NCBI GenBank assembly: GCA_947650285.1
Contig: CANTFL010001456.1
Coordinates: 186,001 to 250,000, forward strand
Direction: 5' to 3'
DNA from: Hyaloperonospora brassicae
Lineage: Eukaryota; Oomycota; Peronosporomycetes; Peronosporales; Peronosporaceae
DNA length: 64,000 nt
Shown here: positions 12,661 through 25,415 of the stretch, piece by piece
How positions within the stretch are numbered: position 1 is the stretch's first letter
How the letters are laid out: each line of letters opens with the position of its first letter
Translations under genes and position numbers: made by a program
Notes under the pieces: generated by a model
What the model was told of the DNA's origin: nothing
The model's input: only the letters and a program-made list of their open reading frames with translations
Databases searched by the model: none

Positions 12661-12742
12661 GTCAGTTTGCCCGAGTGGTCTCAGGGGTTACGTTCAGGTC
12701 GTAATGTTTTCGAACGCGTGGGTTCAAATCCCACAGCTGACA
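12661..12742 (+). tRNA. tRNA-Leu(CAG), array unit 7
   Basis: tRNA unchanged. The downstream spacer has CATACCACG instead of CATATCACG, a marker shared with units 4, 9 and 15. Confidence 0.95.
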
Positions 12743-13406
12743 TGGCCGCTTGCTTCAGCTCTCAACAAGGCGCCATCACTCTTCTTCAACACATCTCGTG
12801 TCGACTTTTGGATCGATTCTCGTCCTTTTGCCTCATACCACGATCCCGCCACAGCTTTGAGCGAGTCGGGGAGCAACAAATCTGGACCGGAAAGCTTACC
12901 GTTCGGGCATGACACTTCGGCTGCTTCTTCGCTGAAGATCGTTGCAGCTGTCGATTGCCGCTACATTCAAGACTTATGCGGGACACAGCAGTGAACAGAG
13001 CGTTGAAGCACGTGTGGCTGTGGCGATAACGACGGAAGTCAATCCGGCTGGTGGAAGAAGTCAATCGAACTTGCTGGTGAAGATGCGGCACAGACGTCGA
13101 CCGTGGTGACGACGTCAGCTCCGAGACTGAGCACTTCATCTACTGTCTTGGAAATCATGAGATGACGCTGACAAGACCCAATATAGAGCGAAGAACGCAG
13201 AGCGTGTGATTATGGTTTTGATCGCTAGTCAAGAATGCAAAGCGGTGCAAGTGGAAAGCGGATGTATGGCAACATGTTGGGGCGGTATGCATGGATAGCG
13301 TGATGGCTTGGATGAGTACGGCTTTAGTCGAAAGAAGTCGTAGTATCCTGAGTATGGTGTCGATGCGAGCGAGTGTTTGTGCAGGTATGTCCGCAGCATG
13401 TAGCTC

Positions 13407-13488
13407 GTCAGTTTGCCCGAGTGGTCTCAGGGGTTACGTTCAGGTCGTAATGTTTTCGAACGCGTGGGTTCAAATCCCACAGCTGACA
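13407..13488 (+). tRNA. tRNA-Leu(CAG), array unit 8
   Basis: tRNA unchanged. The unit has GGATGAGTACGG upstream, and GACACGTCGG plus GGATATGATGAG downstream. Confidence 0.95.
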
Positions 13489-14151
13489 TGGCCGCTTGCT
13501 TCAGCTCTCAACAAGGCGCCATCACTCTTCTTCAACACATCTCGTGTCGACTTTTGGATCGATTCTCGTCCTTTTGCCTCATATCACGATCCCGCCACAG
13601 CTTTGAGCGAGTCGGGGAGCAACAAATCTGGACCGGAAAGCTTACCGTTCGGGCATGACACGTCGGCTGCTTCTTCGCTGAAGATCGTTGCAGCTGTCGA
13701 TTGCCGCTACATTCAAGACTTATGCGGGACACAGCAGTGAACAGAGCGTTGAAGCACGTGTGGCTGTGGCGATAACGACGGAAGTCAATCCGGCTGGTGG
13801 AAGAAGTCAATCGAACTTGCTGGTGAAGATGCGGCACAGACGTCGACCGTGGTGACGACGTCAGCTCCGAGACTGAGCACTTCATCTACTGTCTTGGATA
13901 TGATGAGATGACGCTGACAAGACCCAATATAGAGCGAAGAACGCAGAGCGTGTGATTATGGTTTTGATCGCTAGTCAAGAATGCAAAGCGGTGCAAGTGG
14001 AAAGCGGATGTATGGCAACATGTTGGGGCGGTATGCATCGATAGCGTGATGGCTTGGTTAGTACGGCTTTAGTCGAAAGAAGTCGTAGTATCCTGAGTAT
14101 GGTGTCGATGCGAGCGAGTGTTTGTGCAGGTATGTCCGCAGCATGTAGCTC

Positions 14152-14233
14152 GTCAGTTTGCCCGAGTGGTCTCAGGGGTTACGTTCAGGTCGTAATGTTT
14201 TCGAACGCGTGGGTTCAAATCCCACAGCTGACA
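14152..14233 (+). tRNA. tRNA-Leu(CAG), array unit 9
   Basis: tRNA unchanged. The spacer is a near copy of unit 4, five units to the left: GCATCGATAGC, GATCAATTCTCG, the T-run deletion and TACGTTCAAG. It then has GAAATCGATGAG at its end. Confidence 0.95.
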
Positions 14234-14897
14234 TGGCCGCTTGCTTCAGCTCTCAACAAGGCGCCATCACTCTTCTTCAACACATCTCGTGTCGACTTTT
14301 GGATCAATTCTCGTCCTTTGCCTCATACCACGATCCCGCCACAGCTTTGAGCGAGTCGGGGAGCAACAAATCTGGACCGGAAAGCTTACCGTTCGGGCAT
14401 GACACTTCGGCTGCTTCTTCGCTGAAGATCGTTGCAGCTGTCGATTGCCGCTACGTTCAAGACTTATGCGGGACACAGCAGTGAACAGAGCGTTGAAGCA
14501 CGTGTGGCTGTGGCGATAACGACGGAAGTCAATCCGGCTGGTGGAAGAAGTCAATCGAACTTGCTGGTGAAGATGCGGCACAGACGTCGACCGTGGTGAC
14601 GACGTCAGCTCCGAGACTGAGCACTTCATCTACTGTCTTGGAAATCGATGAGATGACGCTGACAAGACCCAATATAGAGCGAAGAACGCAGAGCGTGTGA
14701 TTATGGTTTTGATCGCTAGTCAAGAATGCAAAGCGGTGCAAGTGGAAAGCGGATGTATGGCAACATGTTGGGGCGGTATGCATGGATAGCGTGATGGCTT
14801 GGATGAGTACGGCTTTAGTCGAAAGAAGTCGTAGTATCCTGAGTATGGTGTCGATGCGAGCGAGTGTTTGTGCAGGTATGTCCGCAGCATGTAGCTC

Positions 14898-14979
14898 GTC
14901 AGTTTGCCCGAGTGGTCTCAGGGGTTACGTTCAGGTCGTAATGTTTTCGAACGCGTGGGTTCAAATCCCACAGCTGACA
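14898..14979 (+). tRNA. tRNA-Leu(CAG), array unit 10
   Basis: tRNA unchanged. The upstream spacer has the GGATGAGTACGG form. Confidence 0.95.
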
Positions 14980-15642
14980 TGGCCGCTTGCTTCAGCTCTC
15001 AACAAGGCGCCATCACTCTTCTTCAACACATCTCGTGTCGACTTTTGGATCGATTCTCGTCCTTTTGCCTCATATCACGATCCCGCCACAGCTTTGAGCG
15101 AGTCGGGGAGCAACAAATCTGGACCGGAAAGCTTACCGTTCGGGCATGACACTTCGGCTGCTTCTTCGCTGAAGATCGTTGCAGCTGTCGATTGCCGCTA
15201 CATTCAAGACTTATGCGGGACACAGCAGTGAACAGAGCGTTGAAGCACGTGTGGCTGTGGCGATAACGACGGAAGTCAATCCGGCTGGTGGAAGAAGTCA
15301 ATCGAACTTGCTGGTGAAGATGCGGCACAGACGTCGACCGTGGTGACGACGTCAGCTCCGAGACTGAGCACTTCATCTACTGTCTTGGAAATCATGAGAT
15401 GACGCTGACAAGACCCAATATAGAGCGAAGAACGCAGAGCGTGTGATTATGGTTTTGATCGCTAGTCAAGAATGCAAAGCGGTGCAAGTGGAAAGCGGAT
15501 GTATGGCAACATGTTGGGGCGGTATGCATGGATAGCGTGATGGCTTGGTTAGTACGGCTTTAGTCGAAAGAAGTCGTAGTATCCTGAGTATGGTGTCGAT
15601 GCGAGCGAGTGTTTGTGCAGGTATGTCCGCAGCATGTAGCTC

Positions 15643-15724
15643 GTCAGTTTGCCCGAGTGGTCTCAGGGGTTACGTTCAGGTCGTAATGTTTTCGAACGCG
15701 TGGGTTCAAATCCCACAGCTGACA
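15643..15724 (+). tRNA. tRNA-Leu(CAG), array unit 11
   Basis: tRNA unchanged, consensus first-type spacer with GGTTAGTACGG. GGATATCATGAG follows near 16131. Confidence 0.95.
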
Positions 15725-16387
15725 TGGCCGCTTGCTTCAGCTCTCAACAAGGCGCCATCACTCTTCTTCAACACATCTCGTGTCGACTTTTGGATCGATT
15801 CTCGTCCTTTTGCCTCATATCACGATCCCGCCACAGCTTTGAGCGAGTCGGGGAGCAACAAATCTGGACCGGAAAGCTTACCGTTCGGGCATGACACTTC
15901 GGCTGCTTCTTCGCTGAAGATCGTTGCAGCTGTCGATTGCCGCTACATTCAAGACTTATGCGGGACACAGCAGTGAACAGAGCGTTGAAGCACGTGTGGC
16001 TGTGGCGATAACGACGGAAGTCAATCCGGCTGGTGGAAGAAGTCAATCGAACTTGCTGGTGAAGATGCGGCACAGACGTCGACCGTGGTGACGACGTCAG
16101 CTCCGAGACTGAGCACTTCATCTACTGTCTTGGATATCATGAGATGACGCTGACAAGACCCAATATAGAGCGAAGAACGCAGAGCGTGTGATTATGGTTT
16201 TGATCGCTAGTCAAGAATGCAAAGCGGTGCAAGTGGAAAGCGGATGTATGGCAACATGTTGGGGCGGTATACATGGATAGCGTGATGGCTTGGTTAGTAC
16301 GGCTTTAGTCGAAAGAAGTCGTAGTATCCTGAGTATGGTGTCGATGCGAGCGAGTGTTTGTGCAGGTATGTCCGCAGCATGTAGCTC

Positions 16388-16469
16388 GTCAGTTTGCCCG
16401 AGTGGTCTCAGGGGTTACGTTCAGGTCGTAATGTTTTCGAACGCGTGGGTTCAAATCCCACAGCTGACA
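16388..16469 (+). tRNA. tRNA-Leu(CAG), array unit 12
   Basis: tRNA unchanged. GTATACATGG upstream. The spacer after it is the first to carry TTATGATTTTG (near 16937), later typical of the second-type units. Confidence 0.95.
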
Positions 16470-17132
16470 TGGCCGCTTGCTTCAGCTCTCAACAAGGCGC
16501 CATCACTCTTCTTCAACACATCTCGTGTCGACTTTTGGATCGATTCTCGTCCTTTTGCCTCATATCACGATCCCGCCACAGCTTTGAGCGAGTCGGGGAG
16601 CAACAAATCTGGACCGGAAAGCTTACCGTTCGGGCATGACACTTCGGCTGCTTCTTCGCTGAAGATCGTTGCAGCTGTCGATTGCCGCTACATTCAAGAC
16701 TTATGCGGGACACAGCAGTGAACAGAGCGTTGAAGCACGTGTGGCTGTGGCGATAACGACGGAAGTCAATCCGGCTGGTGGAAGAAGTCAATCGAACTTG
16801 CTGGTGAAGATGCGGCACAGACGTCGACCGTGGTGACGACGTCAGCTCCGAGACTGAGCACTTCATCTACTGTCTTGGAAATCATGAGATGACGCTGACA
16901 AGACCCAATATAGAGCGAAGAACGCAGAGCGTGTGATTATGATTTTGATCGCTAGTCAAGAATGCAAAGCGGTGCAAGTGGAAAGCGGATGTATGGCAAC
17001 ATGTTGGGGCGGTATACATGGATAGCGTGATGGCTTGGTTAGTACGGCTTTAGTCGAAAGAAGTCGTAGTATCCTGAGTATGGTGTCGATGCGAGCGAGT
17101 GTTTGTGCAGGTATGTCCGCAGCATGTAGCTC

Positions 17133-17214
17133 GTCAGTTTGCCCGAGTGGTCTAAGGGGTTACGTTCAGGTCGTAATGTTTTCGAACGCGTGGGTTCAAA
17201 TCCCACAGCTGACA
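17133..17214 (+). tRNA. tRNA-Leu(CAG), array unit 13 (D-loop variant)
   Basis: Carries the same D-loop C to A change as unit 3, here at 17154. Otherwise intact. Its following spacer has GAAATCGATGAG, like unit 9. Confidence 0.95.
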
Positions 17215-17878
17215 TGGCCGCTTGCTTCAGCTCTCAACAAGGCGCCATCACTCTTCTTCAACACATCTCGTGTCGACTTTTGGATCGATTCTCGTCCTTT
17301 TGCCTCATATCACGATCCCGCCACAGCTTTGAGCGAGTCGGGGAGCAACAAATCTGGACCGGAAAGCTTACCGTTCGGGCATGACACTTCGGCTGCTTCT
17401 TCGCTGAAGATCGTTGCAGCTGTCGATTGCCGCTACATTCAAGACTTATGCGGGACACAGCAGTGAACAGAGCGTTGAAGCACGTGTGGCTGTGGCGATA
17501 ACGACGGAAGTCAATCCGGCTGGTGGAAGAAGTCAATCGAACTTGCTGGTGAAGATGCGGCACAGACGTCGACCGTGGTGACGACGTCAGCTCCGAGACT
17601 GAGCACTTCATCTACTGTCTTGGAAATCGATGAGATGACGCTGACAAGACCCAATATAGAGCGAAGAACGCAGAGCGTGTGATTATGATTTTGATCGCTA
17701 GTCAAGAATGCAAAGCGGTGCAAGTGGAAAGCGGATGTATGGCAACATGTTGGGGCGGTATACATGGATAGCGTGATGGCTTGGTTAGTACGGCTTTAGT
17801 CGAAAGAAGTCGTAGTATCCTGAGTATGGTGTCGATGCGAGCGAGTGTTTGTGCAGGTATGTCCGCAGCATGTAGCTC

Positions 17879-17960
17879 GTCAGTTTGCCCGAGTGGTCTC
17901 AGGGGTTACGTTCAGGTCGTAATGTTTTCGAACGCGTGGGTTCAAATCCCACAGCTGACA
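17879..17960 (+). tRNA. tRNA-Leu(CAG), array unit 14
   Basis: tRNA unchanged. First-type spacer with GGATATCATGAG at the unit end. Confidence 0.95.
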
Positions 17961-18623
17961 TGGCCGCTTGCTTCAGCTCTCAACAAGGCGCCATCACTCT
18001 TCTTCAACACATCTCGTGTCGACTTTTGGATCGATTCTCGTCCTTTTGCCTCATATCACGATCCCGCCACAGCTTTGAGCGAGTCGGGGAGCAACAAATC
18101 TGGACCGGAAAGCTTACCGTTCGGGCATGACACTTCGGCTGCTTCTTCGCTGAAGATCGTTGCAGCTGTCGATTGCCGCTACATTCAAGACTTATGCGGG
18201 ACACAGCAGTGAACAGAGCGTTGAAGCACGTGTGGCTGTGGCGATAACGACGGAAGTCAATCCGGCTGGTGGAAGAAGTCAATCGAACTTGCTGGTGAAG
18301 ATGCGGCACAGACGTCGACCGTGGTGACGACGTCAGCTCCGAGACTGAGCACTTCATCTACTGTCTTGGATATCATGAGATGACGCTGACAAGACCCAAT
18401 ATAGAGCGAAGAACGCAGAGCGTGTGATTATGGTTTTGATCGCTAGTCAAGAATGCAAAGCGGTGCAAGTGGAAAGCGGATGTATGGCAACATGTTGGGG
18501 CGGTATGCATGGATAGCGTGATGGCTTGGTTAGTACGGCTTTAGTCGAAAGAAGTCGTAGTATCCTGAGTATGGTGTCGATGCGAGCGAGTGTTTGTGCA
18601 GGTATGTCCGCAGCATGTAGCTC

Positions 18624-18705
18624 GTCAGTTTGCCCGAGTGGTCTCAGGGGTTACGTTCAGGTCGTAATGTTTTCGAACGCGTGGGTTCAAATCCCACAGC
18701 TGACA
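18624..18705 (+). tRNA. tRNA-Leu(CAG), array unit 15
   Basis: tRNA unchanged. The downstream spacer has the CATACCACG marker, as in unit 7, eight units away. Confidence 0.95.
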
Positions 18706-19369
18706 TGGCCGCTTGCTTCAGCTCTCAACAAGGCGCCATCACTCTTCTTCAACACATCTCGTGTCGACTTTTGGATCGATTCTCGTCCTTTTGCCTCATA
18801 CCACGATCCCGCCACAGCTTTGAGCGAGTCGGGGAGCAACAAATCTGGACCGGAAAGCTTACCGTTCGGGCATGACACTTCGGCTGCTTCTTCGCTGAAG
18901 ATCGTTGCAGCTGTCGATTGCCGCTACATTCAAGACTTATGCGGGACACAGCAGTGAACAGAGCGTTGAAGCACGTGTGGCTGTGGCGATAACGACGGAA
19001 GTCAATCCGGCTGGTGGAAGAAGTCAATCGAACTTGCTGGTGAAGATGCGGCACAGACGTCGACCGTGGTGACGACGTCAGCTCCGAGACTGAGCACTTC
19101 ATCTACTGTCTTGGAAATCATGAGATGACGCTGACAAGACCCAATATAGAGCGAAGAACGCAGAGCGTGTGATTATGGTTTTGATCGCTAGTCAAGAATG
19201 CAAAGCGGTGCAAGTGGAAAGCGGATGTATGGCAACATGTTGGGGCGGTATACATGGATAGCGTGATGGCTTGGGTGAGTACGGCTTTAGTCGAAAGAAG
19301 TCGTAGTATCCTGAGTATGGTGTCGATGCGAGCGAGTGTTTGTGCAGGTATGTCCGCAGCATGTAGCTC

Positions 19370-19451
19370 GTCAGTTTGCCCGAGTGGTCTCAGGGGTTAC
19401 GTTCAGGTCGTAATGTTTTCGAACGCGTGGGTTCAAATCCCACAGCTGACA
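19370..19451 (+). tRNA. tRNA-Leu(CAG), array unit 16
   Basis: tRNA unchanged. Unique GCTTGGGTGAGTACGG upstream, which looks like a step towards the GGTGAGTACGG form of the second-type units. Confidence 0.95.
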
Positions 19452-20114
19452 TGGCCGCTTGCTTCAGCTCTCAACAAGGCGCCATCACTCTTCTTCAACA
19501 CATCTCGTGTCGACTTTTGGATCGATTCTCGTCCTTTTGCCTCATATCACGATCCCGCCACAGCTTTGAGCGAGTCGGGGAGCAACAAATCTGGACCGGA
19601 AAGCTTACCGTTCGGGCATGACACTTCGGCTGCTTCTTCGCTGAAGATCGTTGCAGCTGTCGATTGCCGCTACATTCAAGACTTATGCGGGACACAGCAG
19701 TGAACAGAGCGTTGAAGCACGTGTGGCTGTGGCGATAACGACGGAAGTCAATCCGGCTGGTGGAAGAAGTCAATCGAACTTGCTGGTGAAGATGCGGCAC
19801 AGACGTCGACCGTGGTGACGACGTCAGCTCCGAGACTGAGCACTTCATCTACTGTCTTGGATATGATGAGATGACGCTGACAAGACCCAATATAGAGCGA
19901 AGAACGCAGAGCGTGTGATTATGGTTTTGATCGCTAGTCAAGAATGCAAAGCGGTGCAAGTGGAAAGCGGATGTATGGCAACATGTTGGGGCGGTATGCA
20001 TGGATAGCGTGATGGCTTGGTTAGTACGGCTTTAGTCGAAAGAAGTCGTAGTATCCTGAGTATGGTGTCGATGCGAGCGAGTGTTTGTGCAGGTATGTCC
20101 GCAGCATGTAGCTC

Positions 20115-20196
20115 GTCAGTTTGCCCGAGTGGTCTCAGGGGTTACGTTCAGGTCGTAATGTTTTCGAACGCGTGGGTTCAAATCCCACAGCTGACA
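20115..20196 (+). tRNA. tRNA-Leu(CAG), array unit 17
   Basis: tRNA unchanged. The spacer ends with GGATATGATGAG and TTATGATTTTG. Confidence 0.95.
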
Positions 20197-20859
20197 TGGC
20201 CGCTTGCTTCAGCTCTCAACAAGGCGCCATCACTCTTCTTCAACACATCTCGTGTCGACTTTTGGATCGATTCTCGTCCTTTTGCCTCATATCACGATCC
20301 CGCCACAGCTTTGAGCGAGTCGGGGAGCAACAAATCTGGACCGGAAAGCTTACCGTTCGGGCATGACACTTCGGCTGCTTCTTCGCTGAAGATCGTTGCA
20401 GCTGTCGATTGCCGCTACATTCAAGACTTATGCGGGACACAGCAGTGAACAGAGCGTTGAAGCACGTGTGGCTGTGGCGATAACGACGGAAGTCAATCCG
20501 GCTGGTGGAAGAAGTCAATCGAACTTGCTGGTGAAGATGCGGCACAGACGTCGACCGTGGTGACGACGTCAGCTCCGAGACTGAGCACTTCATCTACTGT
20601 CTTGGATATGATGAGATGACGCTGACAAGACCCAATATAGAGCGAAGAACGCAGAGCGTGTGATTATGATTTTGATCGCTAGTCAAGAATGCAAAGCGGT
20701 GCAAGTGGAAAGCGGATGTATGGCAACATGTTGGGGCGGTATACATGGATAGCGTGATGGCTTGGTTAGTACGGCTTTAGTCGAAAGAAGTCGTAGTATC
20801 CTGAGTATGGTGTCGATGCGAGCGAGTGTTTGTGCAGGTATGTCCGCAGCATGTAGCTC

Positions 20860-20941
20860 GTCAGTTTGCCCGAGTGGTCTCAGGGGTTACGTTCAGGTCG
20901 TAATGTTTTCGAACGCGTGGGTTCAAATCCCACAGCTGACA
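20860..20941 (+). tRNA. tRNA-Leu(CAG), array unit 18
   Basis: tRNA unchanged. Last unit with the first-type CGTCCTTTT downstream spacer before the second-type block. Confidence 0.95.
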
Positions 20942-21604
20942 TGGCCGCTTGCTTCAGCTCTCAACAAGGCGCCATCACTCTTCTTCAACACATCTCGTGT
21001 CGACTTTTGGATCGATTCTCGTCCTTTTGCCTCATATCACGATCCCGCCACAGCTTTGAGCGAGTCGGGGAGCAACAAATCTGGACCGGAAAGCTTACCG
21101 TTCGGGCATGACACTTCGGCTGCTTCTTCGCTGAAGATCGTTGCAGCTGTCGATTGCCGCTACATTCAAGACTTATGCGGGACACAGCAGTGAACAGAGC
21201 GTTGAAGCACGTGTGGCTGTGGCGATAACGACGGAAGTCAATCCGGCTGGTGGAAGAAGTCAATCGAACTTGCTGGTGAAGATGCGGCACAGACGTCGAC
21301 CGTGGTGACGACGTCAGCTCCGAGACTGAGCACTTCATCTACTGTCTTGGATATGATGAGATGACGCTGACAAGACCCAATATAGAGCGAAGAACGCAGA
21401 GCGTGTGATTATGATTTTGATCGCTAGTCAAGAATGCAAAGCGGTGCAAGTGGAAAGCGGATGTATGGCAACATGTTGGGGCGGTATACATGGATAGCGT
21501 GATGGCTTGGTGAGTACGGCTTTAGTCGAAAGAAGTCGTAGTATCCTGAGTATGGTGTCGATGCGAGCGAGTGTTTGTGCAGGTATGTCCGCAGCATGTA
21601 GCTC

Positions 21605-21686
21605 GTCAGTTTGCCCGAGTGGTCTCAGGGGTTACGTTCAGGTCGTAATGTTTTCGAACGCGTGGGTTCAAATCCCACAGCTGACA
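21605..21686 (+). tRNA. tRNA-Leu(CAG), array unit 19
   Basis: tRNA unchanged. First unit with CGTTCTTTT and GGTGAGTACGG. The spacer still has CCGTTCGGG, so it is an early second-type unit. Confidence 0.95.
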
Positions 21687-22349
21687 TGGCCGCTTGCTTC
21701 AGCTCTCAACAAGGCGCCATCACTCTTCTTCAACACATCTCGTGTCGACTTTTGGATCGATTCTCGTTCTTTTGCCTCATATCACGATCCCGCCACAGCT
21801 TTGAGCGAGTCGGGGAGCAACAAATCTGGACCGGAAAGCTTACCGTTCGGGCATGACACTTCGGCTGCTTCTTCGCTGAAGATCGTTGCAGCTGTCGATT
21901 GCCGCTACATTCAAGACTTATGCGGGACACAGCAGTGAACAGAGCGTTGAAGCACGTGTGGCTGTGGCGATAACGACGGAAGTCAATCCGGCTGGTGGAA
22001 GAAGTCAATCGAACTTGCTGGTGAAGATGCGGCACAGACGTCGACCGTGGTGACGACGTCAGCTCCGAGACTGAGCACTTCATCTACTGTCTTGGATATG
22101 ATGAGATGACGCTGACAAGACCCGATATAGAGCGAAGAACGCAGAGCGTGTGTTTATGATTTTGATCGCTAGTCAAGAATGCAAAGCGGTGCAAGTGGAA
22201 AGCGGATGTATGGCAACATGTTGGGGCGGTATACATGGATAGCGTGATGGCTTGGTGAGTACGGCTTTAGTCGAAAGAAGTCGTAGTATCCTGAGTATGG
22301 TGTCGATGCGAGCGAGTGTTTGTGCAGGTATGTCCGCAGCATGTAGCTC

Positions 22350-22431
22350 GTCAGTTTGCCCGAGTGGTCTCAGGGGTTACGTTCAGGTCGTAATGTTTTC
22401 GAACGCGTGGGTTCAAATCCCACAGCTGACA
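22350..22431 (+). tRNA. tRNA-Leu(CAG), array unit 20
   Basis: tRNA unchanged. The spacer gains CTGTTCGGG, GTGGCAGAAG and ACACGACGTCG (one extra base), giving the 746-bp length. Confidence 0.95.
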
Positions 22432-23095
22432 TGGCCGCTTGCTTCAGCTCTCAACAAGGCGCCATCACTCTTCTTCAACACATCTCGTGTCGACTTTTGG
22501 ATCGATTCTCGTTCTTTTGCCTCATATCACGATCCCGCCACAGCTTTGAGCGAGTCGGGGAGCAACAAATCTGGACCGGAAAGCTTACTGTTCGGGCATG
22601 ACACTTCGGCTGCTTCTTCGCTGAAGATCGTTGCAGCTGTCGATTGCCGCTACATTCAAGACTTATGCGGGACACAGCAGTGAACAGAGCGTTGAAGCAC
22701 GTGTGGCTGTGGCGATAACGACGGAAGTCAATCCGGCTGGTGGCAGAAGTCAATCGAACTTGCTGGTGAAGATGCGGCACACGACGTCGACCGTGGTGAC
22801 GACGTCAGCTCCGAGACTGAGCACTTCATCTACTGTCTTGGATATGATGAGATGACGCTGACAAGACCAGATATAGAGCAAAGAACGCAGAGCGTGTGTT
22901 TATGATTTTGATCGCTAGTCAAGCATGCAAAGCGGTGCAAGTGGAAAGCGGATGTATGGCAACATGTTGGGGCGGTATACATGGATAGCGTGATGGCTTG
23001 GTGAGTACGGCTTTAGTCGAAAGAAGTCGTAGTATCCTGAGTATGGTGTCGATGCGAGCGAGTGTTTGTGCAGGTATGTCCGCAGCATGTAGCTC

Positions 23096-23177
23096 GTCAG
23101 TTTGCCCGAGTGGTCTCAGGGGTTACGTTCAGGTCGTAATGTTTTCGAACGCGTGGGTTCAAATCCCACAGCTGACA
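23096..23177 (+). tRNA. tRNA-Leu(CAG), array unit 21
   Basis: tRNA unchanged. The spacer has ACACATCGG, ACATTTAAGAC and GACGGATGTC, shared in part with units 22-25. Confidence 0.95.
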
Positions 23178-23841
23178 TGGCCGCTTGCTTCAGCTCTCAA
23201 CAAGGCGCCATCACTCTTCTTCAACACATCTCGTGTCGACTTTTGGATCGATTCTCGTTCTTTTGCCTCATATCACGATCCCGCCACAGCTTTGAGCGAG
23301 TCGGGGAGCAACAAATCTGGACCGGAAAGCTTACTGTTCGGGCATGACACATCGGCTGCTTCTTCGCTGAAGATCGTTGCAGCTGTCGATTGCCGCTACA
23401 TTTAAGACTTATGCGGGACACAGCAGTGAACAGAGCGTTGAAGCACGTGTGGCTGTGGCGATAACGACGGATGTCAATCCGGCTGGTGGCAGAAGTCAAT
23501 CGAACTTGCTGGTGACGATGCGGCACACGGCGTCGACCGTGGTGACGACGTCAGCTTCGAGACTGAGCACTTCATCTACTGTCTTGGATATGATGAGATG
23601 ACGCTGTCAAGACCAGATATAGAGCAAAGAACGCATAGCGTGTGTTTATGATTTTGATCGCTAGTCAAGCATGCAAAGCGGTGCAAGTGGAAAGCGGATG
23701 TATGGCAACATGTTGGGGCGGTATACATGGATAGCGTGATGGCTTGGTGAGTACGGCTTTAGTCGGAAGAAGTCGTAGTATCCTGAGTATGGTGTCGATG
23801 CGAGCGAGTGTTTGTGCAGGTATGTCCGCAGCATGTAGCTC

Positions 23842-23923
23842 GTCAGTTTGCCCGAGTGGTCTCAGGGGTTACGTTCAGGTCGTAATGTTTTCGAACGTGT
23901 GGGTTCAAATCCCACAGCTGACA
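23842..23923 (+). tRNA. tRNA-Leu(CAG), array unit 22 (arm-junction variant)
   Basis: One change from consensus, C to T at 23898, between variable arm and T stem. It does not break a stem. Shared only with unit 23. Spacer has GTCGGAAGAAG upstream. Confidence 0.94.
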
Positions 23924-24587
23924 TGGCCGCTTGCTTCAGCTCTCAACAAGGCGCCATCACTCTTCTTCAACACATCTCGTGTCGACTTTTGGATCGATTC
24001 TCGTTCTTTTGCCTCATATCACGATCCCGCCACAGCTTTGAGCGAGTCGGGGAGCAACAAATCTGGACCGGAAAGCTTACTGTTCGGGCATGACACTTCG
24101 GCTGCTTCTTCGCTGAAGATCGTTGCAGCTGTCGATTGCCGCTACATTCAAGACTTATGCGGGACACAGCAGTGAACAGAGCGTTGAAGCACGTGTGGCT
24201 GTGGCGATAACGACGGATGTCAATCCGGCTGGTGGCAGAAGTCAATCGAACTTGCTGGTGACGATGCGGCACACGGCGTCGACCGTGGTGACGACGTCAG
24301 CTTCGAGACTGAGCACTTCATCTACTGTCTTGGATATGATGAGATGACGCTGTCAAGACCAGATATAGAGCAAAGAACGCATAGCGTGTGTTTATGATTT
24401 TGATCGCTAGTCAAGCATGCAAAGCGGTGCAAGTGGAAAGCGGATGTATGGCAACATGTTGGGGCGGTATACATGGATAGCGTGATGGCTTGGTGAGTAC
24501 GGCTTTAGTCGGAAGAAGTCGTAGTATCCTGAGTATGGTGTCGATGCGAGCGAGTGTTTGTGCAGGTATGTCCGCAGCATGTAGCTC

Positions 24588-24669
24588 GTCAGTTTGCCCG
24601 AGTGGTCTCAGGGGTTACGTTCAGGTCGTAATGTTTTCGAACGTGTGGGTTCAAATCCCACAGCTGACA
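24588..24669 (+). tRNA. tRNA-Leu(CAG), array unit 23 (arm-junction variant)
   Basis: Same C to T change, here at 24644, as unit 22, which points to a recent duplication of neighbours. Downstream spacer has GTGGGTTTGGCG, shared with unit 24. Confidence 0.94.
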
Positions 24670-25333
24670 TGGCCGCTTGCTTCAGCTCTCAACAAGGCGC
24701 CATCACTCTTCTTCAACACATCTCGTGTCGACTTTTGGATCGATTCTCGTTCTTTTGCCTCATATCACGATCCCGCCACAGCTTTGAGCGAGTCGGGGAG
24801 CAACAAATCTGGACCGGAAAGCTTACTGTTCGGGCATGACACTTCGGCTGCTTCTTCGCTGAAGATCGTTGCAGCTGTCGATTGCCGCTACATTCAAGAC
24901 TTATGCGGGACACAGCAGTGAACAGAGCGTTGAAGCACGTGTGGGTTTGGCGATAACGACGGAAGTCAATCCGGCTGGTGGCAGAAGTCAATCGAACTTG
25001 CTGGTGACGATGCGGCACACGGCGTCGACCGTGGTGACGACGTCAGCTTCGAGACTGAGCACTTCATCTACTGTCTTGGATATGATGAGATGACGCTGTC
25101 AAGACCAGATATAGAGCAAAGAACGCATAGCGTGTGTTTATGATTTTGATCGCTAGTCAAGCATGCAAAGCGGTGCAAGTGGAAAGCGGATGTATGGCAA
25201 CATGTTGGGGCGGTATACATGGATAGCGTGATGGCTTGGTGAGTACGGCTTTAGTCGGAAGAAGTCGTAGTATCCTGAGTATGGTGTCGATGCGAGCGAG
25301 TGTTTGTGCAGGTATGTCCGCAGCATGTAGCTC

Positions 25334-25415
25334 GTCAGTTTGCCCGAGTGGTCTCAGGGGTTACGTTCAGGTCGTAATGTTTTCGAACGCGTGGGTTCAA
25401 ATCCCACAGCTGACA
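25334..25415 (+). tRNA. tRNA-Leu(CAG), array unit 24
   Basis: tRNA back to consensus. Spacer has ACACATCGG, ACATTTAAGAC and GTGGGTTTGGCG. Confidence 0.95.
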
